From: Spirabiliibacterium falconis
GTDB taxonomy: Bacteria > Pseudomonadota > Gammaproteobacteria > Enterobacterales > Pasteurellaceae
Assembly: GCF_014885015.1 (NCBI RefSeq)
Contig: NZ_JABMIJ010000008.1
Location: 62,001-126,000 of the forward strand
Length of the DNA: 64,000 bases
Reading direction: 5' to 3'
Part shown: one piece after another, positions 52,739 to 63,040 of the stretch
How the letters are laid out: every line of letters starts with the position of its first letter
Position numbering within the stretch: position 1 is the stretch's first letter
Program-made: the position numbers and the translations under genes
Notes under the pieces: model-generated
Database searches by the model: none
Seen by the model: the letters and a program-made list of their open reading frames with translations, nothing else
What the model was told of the DNA's origin: nothing

Positions 52739-53926
52739 ATGGAACAAACATGGCGTTGGTATGGACCTAATGACCCCGTCACACTCAGTGATATTCGTCA
52801 AGCAGGTGCCACGGGCATTGTGACCGCACTTCATCACATTAAAAATGGTGAAGTATGGAGTATTGAGGAAATTGAAAAGCGTAAAAACGCGGTAGAAGCG
52901 GCGGGATTAACGTGGTCTGTGGTAGAAAGTGTCCCCGTGCACGAAGAAATCAAAACGCAAACGGGCAACTACCAAACGTGGATTGATAATTACAAACAAA
53001 CCCTACGCAATTTGGCAAAGTGCGGTATTGATACGGTCTGCTACAATTTTATGCCTGTATTGGACTGGACTCGCACAGATCTGGGCTATGAATTGCCAGA
53101 TGGATCGCGTGCGCTACGTTTTGATCAAATTGCATTTGCCGCCTTTGAAGTGCATATTTTAAAACGCCCTGGTGCTGAAAAAGGTTACAGTGCTGAAGAA
53201 CTTACACAAGCCAAAACCTATTTTGAGAACATGACCCAAGCCGATATTGACAAATTAACACGCAATATTATTGCAGGCTTACCAGGTGCCGAAGAGGGCT
53301 ATACACTGGCGGAATTCCAAGCGCAACTCGATCGTTATAAAGACATTTCACCAGAGAAATTTCGCGAACACTTGGCATATTTCTTAAATGAAATCATTCC
53401 AGTGGCACAAGAAGTGGGCATCAAAATGGCAGTGCACCCAGACGATCCGCCGCGCCCAATTTTAGGGCTGCCACGCATTGTCTCCACCATTGAGGATATG
53501 CAGTGGTATGTCGATACCCAGCCTCTGCCGGCCAATGGCTTCACTATGTGCACTGGCTCTTACGGCGTGCGTTCCGACAATGATTTGGTGGAAATGACCA
53601 AGCGTTTTGCCGATCGTATTTATTTTGCGCACTTACGTTCCACCTGCCGTGAAGAAAACCCGCTCTCTTTCCACGAAGCGGCTCACCTACAAGGCGATGT
53701 GGATATGTTTAACGTGGTTAAAGCATTGCTAGATGAAGAGTATCGCCGTTTAGCGGCGGGCGAAAAACGCCTTATCCCAATGCGCCCAGATCACGGGCAC
53801 CAAATGCTCGATGATTTGCACAAAAAAACCAATCCAGGCTACTCCGCCATTGGTCGATTGAAAGGCTTGGCTGAGTTCCGTGGCTTAGAACTGGGCTTGA
53901 AAAAAGCTTTCTTTGATAAGAAGTAA
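52739..53926 (+). CDS. uxuA: Mannonate dehydratase
   Basis: Dehydrates D-mannonate to 2-keto-3-deoxygluconate. 395 residues (E. coli 394), with N-terminal [20 protein letters not shown] and metal-binding residues in [23 protein letters not shown] and RPDHGHQ. Follows uxuR by 14 bases; kdgK and eda, needed for the last steps, are not in the window. Confidence 0.96.
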   Translation: MEQTWRWYGPNDPVTLSDIRQAGATGIVTALHHIKNGEVWSIEEIEKRKNAVEAAGLTWSVVESVPVHEEIKTQTGNYQTWIDNYKQTLRNLAKCGIDTVCYNFMPVLDWTRTDLGYELPDGSRALRFDQIAFAAFEVHILKRPGAEKGYSAEELTQAKTYFENMTQADIDKLTRNIIAGLPGAEEGYTLAEFQAQLDRYKDISPEKFREHLAYFLNEIIPVAQEVGIKMAVHPDDPPRPILGLPRIVSTIEDMQWYVDTQPLPANGFTMCTGSYGVRSDNDLVEMTKRFADRIYFAHLRSTCREENPLSFHEAAHLQGDVDMFNVVKALLDEEYRRLAAGEKRLIPMRPDHGHQMLDDLHKKTNPGYSAIGRLKGLAEFRGLELGLKKAFFDKK

Positions 53927-53933
53927 AATGTAA

Positions 53934-53955
53934 AAGTGCGGTCTAAACCGCACTT
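53934..53955 (+). terminator. Hairpin after uxuA (paired uptake sequences)
   Basis: AAAGTGCGGT and ACCGCACTTT with a 3-base loop directly after the uxuA stop. Confidence 0.5.
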
Positions 53956-53963
53956 TGAACGAT

Positions 53964-53991
53964 AAAAAAGCAGCGTCAATGCTGCTTTTTT
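53964..53991. terminator. Bidirectional terminator between uxuA and tkt
   Basis: AAAAAAGCAGC and GCTGCTTTTTT form an 11-bp stem with loop GTCAAT, flanked by A and T runs. Confidence 0.85.
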
Positions 53992-53999
53992 CATAGAAG

Positions 54000-55997
54000 T
54001 TATAAAATCGCTTTGGCGGTTTTCACCACATTTTCCACCGTGAAGCCAAAGAGTTTGAATAACTCACCTGCAGGTGCTGATTCGCCAAAGCCGTGCATAC
54101 CAACCACACGACCGTTTAGTCCGACATATTTATACCAGAAATCGGCAATTCCAGCCTCAATCGCCACACGTTTGCTAACCGCACTTGGCAATACGCTTTC
54201 GCGATAAGCCTCATCTTGCGCATCAAACGCATTGGTGCTTGGCATAGAAACGACCCGCACTTTTTTGCCTTCTTCGCAAAGCTGCTCTGCCGCTTTCACA
54301 GCCAGCTCCACTTCTGAGCCTGTTGCGATCAAAATCAGCTCTGGGGTGCCATCACAGTCTTTTAAAATATAACCACCACGCGCAATATTAGCCAGTTGCG
54401 CCTCATCACGTGGCATTTGTGTTAAATTTTGACGGCTGAAGATCAACGCACTCGGACCATCTTTGCGCTCAATCGCTGCTTTCCACGCCGCCGCCGATTC
54501 CACTTGGTCACAAGGACGCCAAGTGACTAAATTTGGCACTAAACGCAAAGCGGCAGTTTGCTCTACAGGTTGGTGGGTTGGGCCATCTTCGCCTAAACCG
54601 ATGGAATCGTGAGTATAGACAAACAGCACACGCTGTTTCATCAAAGCGGCCATACGCACAGCATTATGGGCGTATTCCATAAACATTAAGAACGTTGCAC
54701 CATAGGGAATAAAGCCGCCGTGCAAGGCAATACCATTCATCATCGCTGACATACCAAATTCACGCACACCGTAGTTGAGGTAGTTCCCATCAACATTTTC
54801 AGTCGCACGAATTGGGCGTGAACCAGACCATAGGGTCAGATTAGAGCCGGCTAAGTCGGCCGAACCACCAAGTAATTCTGGTAACAATGGTGCGTAGGCC
54901 TCAATCGCATTTTGAGAGGCTTTGCGGCTGGCAATATTGGCAGGGTTTGCTTGTAATTTGGCGATGAATTCATTGGCTTTGGCATCAAAATCAATTGGCA
55001 ATTCACCTTCTATGCGGCGCACAAATTCTTTCGCCAACTCAGGATAGGCTTTTTCATACGCGGCAAATTTCTCATTCCAAGCCTGCTCAGCTTGCTTGCC
55101 TTTTTCAAGGGCTGACCACTCGGCATAGATTTCTTGTGGGATTTCAAATGCCTCATGCGCCCAATTCAATGCCTTGCGTGTCGCTGCAATTTCGTCATTG
55201 CCCAATGGCGCACCGTGGCTGTCATGGGAATTTGCTTTATTCGGTGAACCGTAGCCAATAATGGTTTTACAGATGATCAACGTTGGCTTGTTAGTTTCGG
55301 CGCGTGCTTTTTCAACCGCACTTTTCACTTGTTCTGCATCGTGCCCGTCAATTGCTGGAATCACGTGCCAGCCATAGGCTTCAAAGCGTTTTTGCGTATC
55401 ATCGGTGAACCAACCATCCACATGGCCGTCAATCGAGATATTATTATCGTCATAAAAGGCAATCAGTTTACCTAGACCGAGTGTCCCCGCCAGTGAGCAC
55501 GCCTCATGCGAAATTCCTTCCATTAAGCAACCATCACCTAAGAATGCATAGGTGTAGTGATTGACAATATCATGACCATCACGGTTAAATTGCGCAGCCA
55601 ACGTTTTTTCAGCAATCGCCATTCCCACCGCATTAGTGATACCCTGCCCCAATGGCCCAGTGGTGGTTTCCACCCCCGCAGTATAACCATATTCTGGGTG
55701 CCCTGGTGTTTTAGAATGCAGCTGACGGAACTGCTTCAAATCATCAATCGATACATCATACCCACTAAGATGTAACAAGCTGTAAATCAACATTGACCCA
55801 TGCCCATTGGAAAGCACGAAACGGTCGCGGTTTGCCCAGCTTGGGTTCGCTGGATTGTGGCTTAAAAAGTCGCGCCATAACACTTCTGCAATATCCGCCA
55901 TGCCCATAGGTGCCCCAGGATGCCCTGAGTTTGCTTTTTGCACAGCGTCCATGCTCAAAAATCGAATCGCATTGGCTAATTCTCTACGTGATGCCAT
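54000..55997 (-). CDS. tkt: Transketolase
   Basis: Thiamine-diphosphate enzyme exchanging two-carbon units in the pentose phosphate pathway. 665 residues: N-terminal [20 protein letters not shown], the ThDP motif [12 protein letters not shown] to YDDNN, the Pyr domain with [12 protein letters not shown]-like [12 protein letters not shown] and [13 protein letters not shown], and the C-terminal domain. AGGAG before the ATG. Monocistronic by its terminators. Confidence 0.97.
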   Translation of the reverse strand: MASRRELANAIRFLSMDAVQKANSGHPGAPMGMADIAEVLWRDFLSHNPANPSWANRDRFVLSNGHGSMLIYSLLHLSGYDVSIDDLKQFRQLHSKTPGHPEYGYTAGVETTTGPLGQGITNAVGMAIAEKTLAAQFNRDGHDIVNHYTYAFLGDGCLMEGISHEACSLAGTLGLGKLIAFYDDNNISIDGHVDGWFTDDTQKRFEAYGWHVIPAIDGHDAEQVKSAVEKARAETNKPTLIICKTIIGYGSPNKANSHDSHGAPLGNDEIAATRKALNWAHEAFEIPQEIYAEWSALEKGKQAEQAWNEKFAAYEKAYPELAKEFVRRIEGELPIDFDAKANEFIAKLQANPANIASRKASQNAIEAYAPLLPELLGGSADLAGSNLTLWSGSRPIRATENVDGNYLNYGVREFGMSAMMNGIALHGGFIPYGATFLMFMEYAHNAVRMAALMKQRVLFVYTHDSIGLGEDGPTHQPVEQTAALRLVPNLVTWRPCDQVESAAAWKAAIERKDGPSALIFSRQNLTQMPRDEAQLANIARGGYILKDCDGTPELILIATGSEVELAVKAAEQLCEEGKKVRVVSMPSTNAFDAQDEAYRESVLPSAVSKRVAIEAGIADFWYKYVGLNGRVVGMHGFGESAPAGELFKLFGFTVENVVKTAKAIL

Positions 55998-56092
55998 TTT
56001 ATTCTCCTGTTTTTTTATTTATATCCAGACAGTGTACACAAGTTTGCGGCACAATGTTGATAGTTAATAGCAATAAATGAAATATATTTGAG

Positions 56093-57064
56093 TTATATCA
56101 CAAATGAAAGTGCGGTTTCCACCACTTCTAGCCCCGCACCCTCTTTGTGGGCGTTTTCGCTTAAGTAGCGTCGCCACTGTTTTGCACCTTTGCAGCCAAC
56201 AAAGGCGTTAATCATATGGCGAGTAATGCTTTGCAGTCGTGTGCCTTGTGCCAGCTCGTTCTCGATATAAGGCAGCATCGCCTGAACCGCGTCAATGGGG
56301 CTGACAACCGCACTTTGACTATCATATAACGTGTGGTCAATCCACCCGAGCAGACTAGGGTTAAGATACGCCTCACGCCCGACCATCACGCCATCCACAT
56401 GGGCAAGGTGGGCTTGCATTTCATCGAGGTTTTTAATCCCACCGTTAATACCAATCCACAGATGGGGGAAATCTTGTTTCAGTTGATACACGCGTTCATA
56501 ATCCAGTGGCGGAATTTCGCGGTTTTGTTTCGGGCTTAAGCCTGACAGCCACGCCTTACGTGCGTGAATGATAAAATCACGGCAACCTGCACGCTGCACA
56601 GTGTCGATAAACTCACACAGAAAGTCATAGGAATCAAGCTCATCAATGCCAATGCGGGTTTTCACCGTAACGGGAATACTGACCGCACTTTGCATTTCAC
56701 TCACACAGCGCGCCACCAACTCAGCCTGTGCCATTAAACATGCTCCAAATGCCCCATTTTGAACGCGATCTGACGGACAGCCGACGTTTAAATTCACTTC
56801 ATTATAGCCACGCTGTTCAGCTAATTTGGCACAATAGGCGAGTTGGCTTGGATCGCTACCGCCGAGTTGTAATGCCAGTGGTTGCTCGTCATGTGAGTAG
56901 GTTAGGTGATCATATTTCGCATGAATCACCGCCCCCGTGGTCACCATTTCAGTGTAAAGCAGCGCATGGCGACTAAATTGGCGATGAAAATAGCGGCAGT
57001 GGCGTGTGGTCCAATCCAGCATAGGCGCAACACTAAAACGTCGCGCTTGGGTAACGTTGTGCAT
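56093..57064 (-). CDS. dusA: tRNA-dihydrouridine synthase A
   Basis: FMN enzyme reducing uridines 20/20a in tRNA. 323 residues with the catalytic Cys in [21 protein letters not shown]-terminal [17 protein letters not shown], and the C-terminal helical tRNA-binding domain ([20 protein letters not shown]). The N-terminal signature separates DusA from DusB/C. Start is 3 bases after the clcA stop, so the two genes are likely cotranscribed. Confidence 0.95.
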   Translation of the reverse strand: MHNVTQARRFSVAPMLDWTTRHCRYFHRQFSRHALLYTEMVTTGAVIHAKYDHLTYSHDEQPLALQLGGSDPSQLAYCAKLAEQRGYNEVNLNVGCPSDRVQNGAFGACLMAQAELVARCVSEMQSAVSIPVTVKTRIGIDELDSYDFLCEFIDTVQRAGCRDFIIHARKAWLSGLSPKQNREIPPLDYERVYQLKQDFPHLWIGINGGIKNLDEMQAHLAHVDGVMVGREAYLNPSLLGWIDHTLYDSQSAVVSPIDAVQAMLPYIENELAQGTRLQSITRHMINAFVGCKGAKQWRRYLSENAHKEGAGLEVVETALSFVI

Positions 57065-57066
57065 AA

Positions 57067-58503
57067 TTATCCTTGTGATTTGCTTTGCTCAGGCGTCGTA
57101 TTCTCATTGCGCATGGCGGCCTGTTGCAAATGGGCTTGTAGTGCATTTTCTTCTTGAATACGCTGGCGAAAACGCCCTGCTGCGAAATGATAAAACGGTT
57201 TCGGGCAGAATTGGCGTGACACAATAGAGGCAACTAGGCAACAGATTAACATCCAAAATAACACGGGCTGGCTGCCTGTCATCTCCATTACGACCACACT
57301 GGCGGTGACTGGCGATTGCGTTGCTGCCGCTAAAAATGCGGCCATAGACAGTAACACTAACAATCGCTGATCCACCAATCCACTTGAGAATTCCCAAATA
57401 TGCGCACCAATCGCTGCCCCCGTGGTTAATGCGGGTGTGAAAATACCACCAGGAATACCTGCCCAATAGGTGGCAACGGTTGCAAATAGTTTTGCCACCC
57501 CAAATCCTTCGGGATGGATGGGGGCATCATTTAAAAGATAGGTTACCTGCTCGTAGCCTGTCCCATAGGTACGCCCATCGGTATAAACACCAAGTGCGGT
57601 CAAAATCAGCCCCATTAGAAATGCCACGGCCAGCGGATGCCGACGAATCCAACCTCGATATTTTGCTGGGGAATAAGCAGCAAAACCCTTACTTAACAAA
57701 CGCGCAAATAATCCCCCCAATACACCACAGACAACCGCACAAATTAACACCCAAAAATACATTTTTGGCACTTCTGTTGCCCCGATATAATGGGGAAAAT
57801 ATGGGTTATTGCCTTGAATCGCGACCAAAATAAAACCCGCTGCCAACACACCGAGTAACACGCGCCTTTCCCAACGTAATAACAATCCTCGTCCAAGCTC
57901 TTCAATAGCAAAAATTACGCCAGCTAAGGGGGCGTTAAATGCTGCCGCCAAACCTCCAGCCGCCCCCGTTGCGATCAATTCATTGGTGGTTAAGCCTTTA
58001 AATGCAATGTTATGTTTACGGCAAAAATTGCCCCAGGCTAACATTACCGCCGCCCCCACTTGAACAGAAGGACCTTCACGCCCAACTGATGCGCCTAAAC
58101 ACATTGCCAAAAACGTTAAGGGGATTTTCCATAATGTTTGCCAAAATGTAATTAAACGCGTTTTATTGACACCATGCGGTAATGAAAGTGAGGCGATCAC
58201 CTGTGGAATCCCACTGCCATTAACGAACGGGGTATAACGTTGCGTAAACCAGGTTAATAGCGGTAAACCTAATGGCAATGCAATCCAGATAGCATAAGGA
58301 TGATGATGCGCCCAATGGGCATTCCACTCTAATCCCATTTCAGACAGCAGTGCAAACCCTAGCGAGACCAATGCCACTAATGCCGCCCCAATAAGCAGGC
58401 ACATAAACTCTATGCTTTTGCGTGATAATCGCCACGTTTGATGACCTTTATGATGCAGATAATACCGCACTTTACTCATAATCAATTTTATATCAGGTAG
58501 CAT
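57067..58503 (-). CDS. clcA: Cl-/H+ antiporter, ClcA type
   Basis: 478 residues of the CLC family with the selectivity motifs GSGIPQV (96-102), [10 protein letters not shown] (external gating Glu143), and [15 protein letters not shown]. The second, internal proton Glu aligns with FAIEELGRG, so it is an exchanger rather than a channel, as in E. coli ClcA, which serves extreme acid resistance. The start is not certain; an ATG eight codons inside (58479) is an alternative and neither has a strong Shine-Dalgarno. Confidence 0.93.
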   Translation of the reverse strand: MLPDIKLIMSKVRYYLHHKGHQTWRLSRKSIEFMCLLIGAALVALVSLGFALLSEMGLEWNAHWAHHHPYAIWIALPLGLPLLTWFTQRYTPFVNGSGIPQVIASLSLPHGVNKTRLITFWQTLWKIPLTFLAMCLGASVGREGPSVQVGAAVMLAWGNFCRKHNIAFKGLTTNELIATGAAGGLAAAFNAPLAGVIFAIEELGRGLLLRWERRVLLGVLAAGFILVAIQGNNPYFPHYIGATEVPKMYFWVLICAVVCGVLGGLFARLLSKGFAAYSPAKYRGWIRRHPLAVAFLMGLILTALGVYTDGRTYGTGYEQVTYLLNDAPIHPEGFGVAKLFATVATYWAGIPGGIFTPALTTGAAIGAHIWEFSSGLVDQRLLVLLSMAAFLAAATQSPVTASVVVMEMTGSQPVLFWMLICCLVASIVSRQFCPKPFYHFAAGRFRQRIQEENALQAHLQQAAMRNENTTPEQSKSQG

Positions 58504-58587
58504 GATGGTATGTAAGAGGAGTAATCGTAAAGTCGTTATTATAGCGTAAAAGTGCGGTCTGTGCAGTATTTGGCAAGGAATAAATCA

Positions 58588-58609
58588 GGTCTGCACCACG
58601 GTGCAGACC
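58588..58609 (-). terminator. Hairpin after the TonB receptor gene
   Basis: GGTCTGCAC and GTGCAGACC form a perfect 9-bp stem with a CACG loop. The T-tract after it on the minus strand is poor, so it might instead be an mRNA 3' stabiliser. Confidence 0.5.
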
Positions 58610-58622
58610 GTGAGGGATTCAC

Positions 58623-60812
58623 CTAAAATTTCACACTCAAGGTGCCAATGATAGTTCTTGGTGCACCATAAGAATGCGAGTTTGGACTGGTACGATATGT
58701 TTTATTAAATACATTTTCAATATTGACAATCACATCGGCGTATTGATTGACGCGATAACGCATCATCGCATCAACAACGGCATAGGATTTTTGTCTAGAA
58801 ACCGCTTTTGAACGTGCAATTTGCAGTGCAGATGCCGTTTTTGGTAATCCCCAAGGTATATTTTCATTGATCTCACTTTGCCAACGCAATCCTACCCCTG
58901 CCGTCAGTTGTTGCCATTGATAGCTGGTAAATAACTTAAATTGTTTTCTCGGAACTTCTGGCGTTTTGACGACACCTTCGGGCGTTTTTGCTTTCGCATA
59001 GCTCAAGCCTGCCATAATCGCCCAACGATCTGTAATTAATCCATTCATCTCCACTTCAAACCCTCGGGCTTTTACTTTTGGATCCACATCATAGTAATCG
59101 CATAATGCATTATTTTGTGAGTACTTGGCACAATAGCCGACATTACTTTTGCGTGTTTCAAATAATGAGATAGATCCATTTAAACGCTGTTCAAAAAATT
59201 CTCCTTTCAACCCAATTTCAACATTACTGCCTTTTTCTGGTTTTAAGTAAGTACCGTTAATATCGGCTTTGGTTTGCGGTTTAAAGATTTGCGCGTAGCT
59301 ACTATACAGTGATAGATTCTGATTAAGATCATAGACAATGCCCACATACGGCGTAAAACTGCTCAGTGCGTTATTGCCATGAATATATTGCGTTTCTTCT
59401 TTCACTTTAAACGCGGTATAACGTCCACCCGCAATCAATGCCACATTATCCGCGAAATAGAGTCGAGTGGCAGCATAGCCACCAACTTGACGAATACGAT
59501 TGTAATCCATCGCATTGGAAATCCATGGCGTAATGAAATATTCCCCTGAAAAATCAAGAATATTATTTATTCCTCTCATACGATTCAGTTGGCGTTCATA
59601 GCGAGGCTGATCACTTTTTAAAGTATAACCACTCAGCCCCAACATTGCATCGTGCTGCCTACCCCATAAATCATAATGGCCATTCAATGCTACAGTGAAA
59701 TTATGCTGAACTGGACGCTCATCACTACGCACGATAACACCCGCTCCCATTTGAGCTGCACGATTAACAAATAACGAACCTATTACCCCTGCAACTTGAT
59801 CTCGATGACCTTTGGTATAACCATATTCGGCTTTTATCTCCCAATGATCACTTATGCGATGTTTTAACTCCGTAAAAAAATTAATGTTATGATACTTCAC
59901 ATAAGAACCGTTGATAGTTGCATTATAGCCTTTTTTCACATGCAACGGATCACCATTCGTATCATATAACACTAAGCCAAACATAGATGAATTACGATCA
60001 TGCATATATTGGTATGTTCCACCAAATGTCAACATCGTATTATCTGACATATCCCATTCTGTAATGCCATAAAGCATACCATTGCGATTATCGCTGCGAT
60101 CTTGAAAACTGTCCGCTTGAGTATAAGCCGCGACTAAACGCCCGCGTACCGTTTTATCTTGATTTAAATTGCCTGAGAAATCAGCTTGCATACCATATAA
60201 ATTATCACTCCCCATTTTCATATCCACGCTTCCCTGAAACGCCTGTGTTGGACGCTTGCGGTGCAAGCTAATTGTTGCACTCGGTTGCCCTGAGCCATCC
60301 ATAAGTGCGGTCGCACCACGTAACACTTCAACGCGATCATATTGTGCAGTATTTAACATACTCCAAGCATTTGGTTCAGCACCAGGCCCCTTGCCGCCTA
60401 AGCCCACACTGTTAATTGGCATACCATCTAGTTGGAAATTTTCAACTTTATTACCGCGTGCATAAAGTACGGTATACCCCGAAATTTTTGAGCCTTTCGT
60501 ATCGGTATAAAGTCCGACAGCCTGCTGCACAACTTTACCCAATGTGGTTAAATTCTGATCATAGATTTGTTGAGCCGACACAATACTAATATTTTGTGGT
60601 GTTTGGCGTAGTGTCATTGGCAAGCCTGTAGCAGTGCTCGTCCCATAAGCCCCATAACCTTGGGTCGTACTTTCAGTCGGTTGCATTTTTGTTGTAGTGG
60701 CATGAACATTGACAGTATCAAGCTGCACATCAACAGCCAATGCAGAAAATGGCAAAAGTGTTAATACCAGCCAACTTAACTTAAAGTGCGGTTGTGATGT
60801 TATCTGTTGCAT
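58623..60812 (-). CDS. TonB-dependent siderophore receptor
   Basis: 729-residue outer-membrane receptor: signal peptide (LVLTLLPFSALA), a short TonB-contact region (DTVNVHAT), plug domain (TPQNISIVSAQQIYDQNL, then DGMPINSVG and RVEVLRGATALMDGSG), and a 22-strand barrel ending in Phe (TLSVKF). Plug signatures resemble the ferric hydroxamate/pyoverdine group (FhuE, FoxA, FpvA) rather than haem or transferrin receptors. No FRAP/NPNL haem motif was found. Divergent from the AraC regulator, with a Fur-like box in between. Confidence 0.92.
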   Translation of the reverse strand: MQQITSQPHFKLSWLVLTLLPFSALAVDVQLDTVNVHATTTKMQPTESTTQGYGAYGTSTATGLPMTLRQTPQNISIVSAQQIYDQNLTTLGKVVQQAVGLYTDTKGSKISGYTVLYARGNKVENFQLDGMPINSVGLGGKGPGAEPNAWSMLNTAQYDRVEVLRGATALMDGSGQPSATISLHRKRPTQAFQGSVDMKMGSDNLYGMQADFSGNLNQDKTVRGRLVAAYTQADSFQDRSDNRNGMLYGITEWDMSDNTMLTFGGTYQYMHDRNSSMFGLVLYDTNGDPLHVKKGYNATINGSYVKYHNINFFTELKHRISDHWEIKAEYGYTKGHRDQVAGVIGSLFVNRAAQMGAGVIVRSDERPVQHNFTVALNGHYDLWGRQHDAMLGLSGYTLKSDQPRYERQLNRMRGINNILDFSGEYFITPWISNAMDYNRIRQVGGYAATRLYFADNVALIAGGRYTAFKVKEETQYIHGNNALSSFTPYVGIVYDLNQNLSLYSSYAQIFKPQTKADINGTYLKPEKGSNVEIGLKGEFFEQRLNGSISLFETRKSNVGYCAKYSQNNALCDYYDVDPKVKARGFEVEMNGLITDRWAIMAGLSYAKAKTPEGVVKTPEVPRKQFKLFTSYQWQQLTAGVGLRWQSEINENIPWGLPKTASALQIARSKAVSRQKSYAVVDAMMRYRVNQYADVIVNIENVFNKTYRTSPNSHSYGAPRTIIGTLSVKF

Positions 60813-60846
60813 AAACGACCCTCAGTTAGAAATGTGATTTTACAAA

Positions 60847-60861
60847 CGATAATTATTCGCA
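60847..60861. promoter_or_regulatory. Fur-like box
   Basis: CGATAATTATTCGCA fits the 7-1-7 Fur palindrome TGATAAT-N-ATTATCA at 11 of 14 outer positions. It lies between the receptor and the AraC regulator, where iron repression of both is expected. Confidence 0.5.
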
Positions 60862-60862
60862 T

Positions 60863-60881
60863 AACATGGTTATTCTATGTT
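60863..60881. promoter_or_regulatory. Short inverted repeat next to the Fur-like box
   Basis: AACAT and ATGTT flank GGTTATTCT within the receptor-regulator intergenic space. It could be an operator of the AraC-type protein; the match is short. Confidence 0.25.
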
Positions 60882-60946
60882 AAGTGCTAATAACCCAGCA
60901 TACCTAACAGGCAATTTTATCCCCCCTGTGAGAAAATAAATCGCTT

Positions 60947-61822
60947 ATGGAAACAAAACTATATAGACATATCGATCCATTCCCTGAATTATTAGGCACA
61001 CAACGCTATCATGGTTTTGGTAACGGGCTGTCGTGGAAATCTGCTACGTTACACTGCCAATGCGACAAATTAACCGCCAATTTGGCATTTCACGCAAGTT
61101 TACGCTTAGTGTTTACGTTAAATGGCATAACACATTTACGCTATGGCAATAACACGCTCCAGTTGCAGGCAAATCAAGGCGCAATTTTAGCGAATTTAAA
61201 TGATGACTTAGAGGGAAATAAACATTTTTATGCTGGCGCAACACAACGTGAAATTGTTGTATTTTTTGATGCTACATGGCTGGCTGCACACGGCATTAGC
61301 AGCAGAATTTTACATCAACTGCAAACCGCACTTTTACAACAAACGTTTCCTATCACTGCCAGTATGCAGGTTTATCTTACCCAATTATTGCGTAGTGAAA
61401 ACATCGATCCCATTTGGCAAAGTGCGGTGCAACAAAATCTCTGTACGACATTGCTCTTAGAAATTTTACAATGTGTCTTTCCAACACCGTCATATAACAG
61501 TACGACACCACTTGAGGAGAAACGCCTAGATATGCTATTTGAACTATTACACAGCACGAAAGCAGATAATTGGACAATGCAACAGATCGCACATTATTGT
61601 TGCAGCAATCCAACCACATTACAGATAGCATTTAAAACACGTTATAACACAACAATTATGCACTATTTACACCAATTAAAAATGCAACGTGCCAAGCAGG
61701 CATTATTAAGTGGATCAACAGTATCTGAAGCAGCCCAATTGGTTGGGTATCGCAAAACAGAATGTTTTAGTGCGCAATTTTATAAAGCGTTTGGTATTCG
61801 TCCCAGCAAATTGAAAACATAA
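60947..61822 (+). CDS. AraC-family regulator of siderophore uptake (PchR-like)
   Basis: 291 residues: an N-terminal ligand domain (about 1-190, with LRLVFTLNGITHLRYGN) and a C-terminal AraC DNA-binding domain (about 200-291, MQQIAHYCCSNPTTLQIAFKTRYNT and VSEAAQLVGYRKTECFSAQFYKAFG with FGIRPSKL). The domain layout and the position beside a TonB receptor match PchR-type activators that sense a ferric siderophore. GTGAGAAAA precedes the ATG weakly. No direct evidence of the ligand. Confidence 0.88.
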   Translation: METKLYRHIDPFPELLGTQRYHGFGNGLSWKSATLHCQCDKLTANLAFHASLRLVFTLNGITHLRYGNNTLQLQANQGAILANLNDDLEGNKHFYAGATQREIVVFFDATWLAAHGISSRILHQLQTALLQQTFPITASMQVYLTQLLRSENIDPIWQSAVQQNLCTTLLLEILQCVFPTPSYNSTTPLEEKRLDMLFELLHSTKADNWTMQQIAHYCCSNPTTLQIAFKTRYNTTIMHYLHQLKMQRAKQALLSGSTVSEAAQLVGYRKTECFSAQFYKAFGIRPSKLKT

Positions 61823-61831
61823 AAGTGCGGT

Positions 61832-63040
61832 ATGAAACGACAACATTTGATAAAACTGTTATTTGGTAGTGCTTATATCAGCCAACATATTAGCTCAGCC
61901 TTTATCAATATGACATTAATTGTGATTCTGCGTCAAAATGGTGCAAGTCTCAGTGAACTGAGTGTATTACAATTTATTATCTTACCCTATTCTTTACGCT
62001 TTTTATGGGCACCGTTAGTTGATCGCTTCGGCTATCAGCGATGGGGGCATTTTAGAACATGGTTAATCCCAACACAATGCGTTATGATCGGTTTTTTATT
62101 TGCAGCCTCATTCCTCGATCCGTTCACATCCATCAATGGATTAGCCATTCTTTTCCTGCTGTTTATGATCATGACTGGTACGCAAGATCTTGCCTTAGAT
62201 GGGCTTGCCTGTGCTGGATTTGACACACACGAACGTCATATGATTAATAGCATTCAAGTCGCCAGTGGCTTAATTGGAAATCTGATTGGCGGCAGTTTAG
62301 TGATTATCTACCCTCACACGGGGTGGCAAGGCTCATTGCTGATCCTCTCAGGATTATCTGCTCTGCCGCTCCTCTTTCTCTGTTTATATCGAGAAACCCA
62401 TTCTGCCCCGCAAACCGCACTTTCTCTACGCTTAGGTTGGATACACTTAATTAAGTTCTGGCAAGGCAAAATCACATGGCTTATCACCCTATTTATTTAT
62501 TCTATTATCATTTCAGGCTGCTTTGCCATTCTTTCACCGCTATTGGTTGATGCGGGCTGGACAATTTCCCAAATCGGTATGATGAAAAATTATGGTGTGA
62601 TTGTTGGCTTGATCAGTGTATTGCTAATTGTACCACTGAGTAAAAAATTTCAGAGGGAAAATAGTATCCGCATTTTTACCGCACTTCAAATGATCTGTTT
62701 ATGTTGTTTCATCCCACTCCTGCACGTTAATCATACGCTACTGTGGGCATATCTTGCTGTGACAGCGAGCTATTTATGTTTTGCGCCGATTTTCACGTTA
62801 AATAGTGCCATCATGATGGATTTAGCTGCAAAAACGCCTCTACCAAGTACCTCATATACCGTGCAAATTGCCGTAATGATGCTATTTTCAATCTGCTCCT
62901 CAGCATTATGCTTAAATATTGCTGAACACGTTGGTTATCATTGGGTTGTTTATCTCTCCATCGCTTGCACGGCCTTTGCGTTTATCTATATCCCTTATGT
63001 TATCAAAGGATTATTTTATGACTCGAACACCAATAGCTGA
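61832..63040 (+). CDS. Major facilitator permease, RhtX/FptX/AmpG-like
   Basis: 402 residues with twelve hydrophobic segments. Early LPYSLRFLWAPLVDRFG, RWGHFRTWLIPTQ and TGTQDLALDGLA are the marks of the RhtX/FptX/AmpG branch of the MFS. In this neighbourhood a single-component inner-membrane permease for a ferric siderophore (as FptX for pyochelin) is more likely than the muropeptide permease AmpG. It begins 9 bases after the regulator, with an uptake word abutting the ATG instead of a clear Shine-Dalgarno, and overlaps the next gene by 23 bases. Confidence 0.82.
   Translation: MKRQHLIKLLFGSAYISQHISSAFINMTLIVILRQNGASLSELSVLQFIILPYSLRFLWAPLVDRFGYQRWGHFRTWLIPTQCVMIGFLFAASFLDPFTSINGLAILFLLFMIMTGTQDLALDGLACAGFDTHERHMINSIQVASGLIGNLIGGSLVIIYPHTGWQGSLLILSGLSALPLLFLCLYRETHSAPQTALSLRLGWIHLIKFWQGKITWLITLFIYSIIISGCFAILSPLLVDAGWTISQIGMMKNYGVIVGLISVLLIVPLSKKFQRENSIRIFTALQMICLCCFIPLLHVNHTLLWAYLAVTASYLCFAPIFTLNSAIMMDLAAKTPLPSTSYTVQIAVMMLFSICSSALCLNIAEHVGYHWVVYLSIACTAFAFIYIPYVIKGLFYDSNTNS

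Noticed and set aside
58623-60812. A haem or transferrin receptor
   Set aside because: No FRAP/NPNL-type haem motif and the plug resembles FhuE/FoxA; neighbours are siderophore-type.
61832-63040. AmpG muropeptide permease
   Set aside because: Family overlap is real, but the operon with a TonB receptor, an AraC regulator and a siderophore reductase makes the RhtX/FptX branch more likely.
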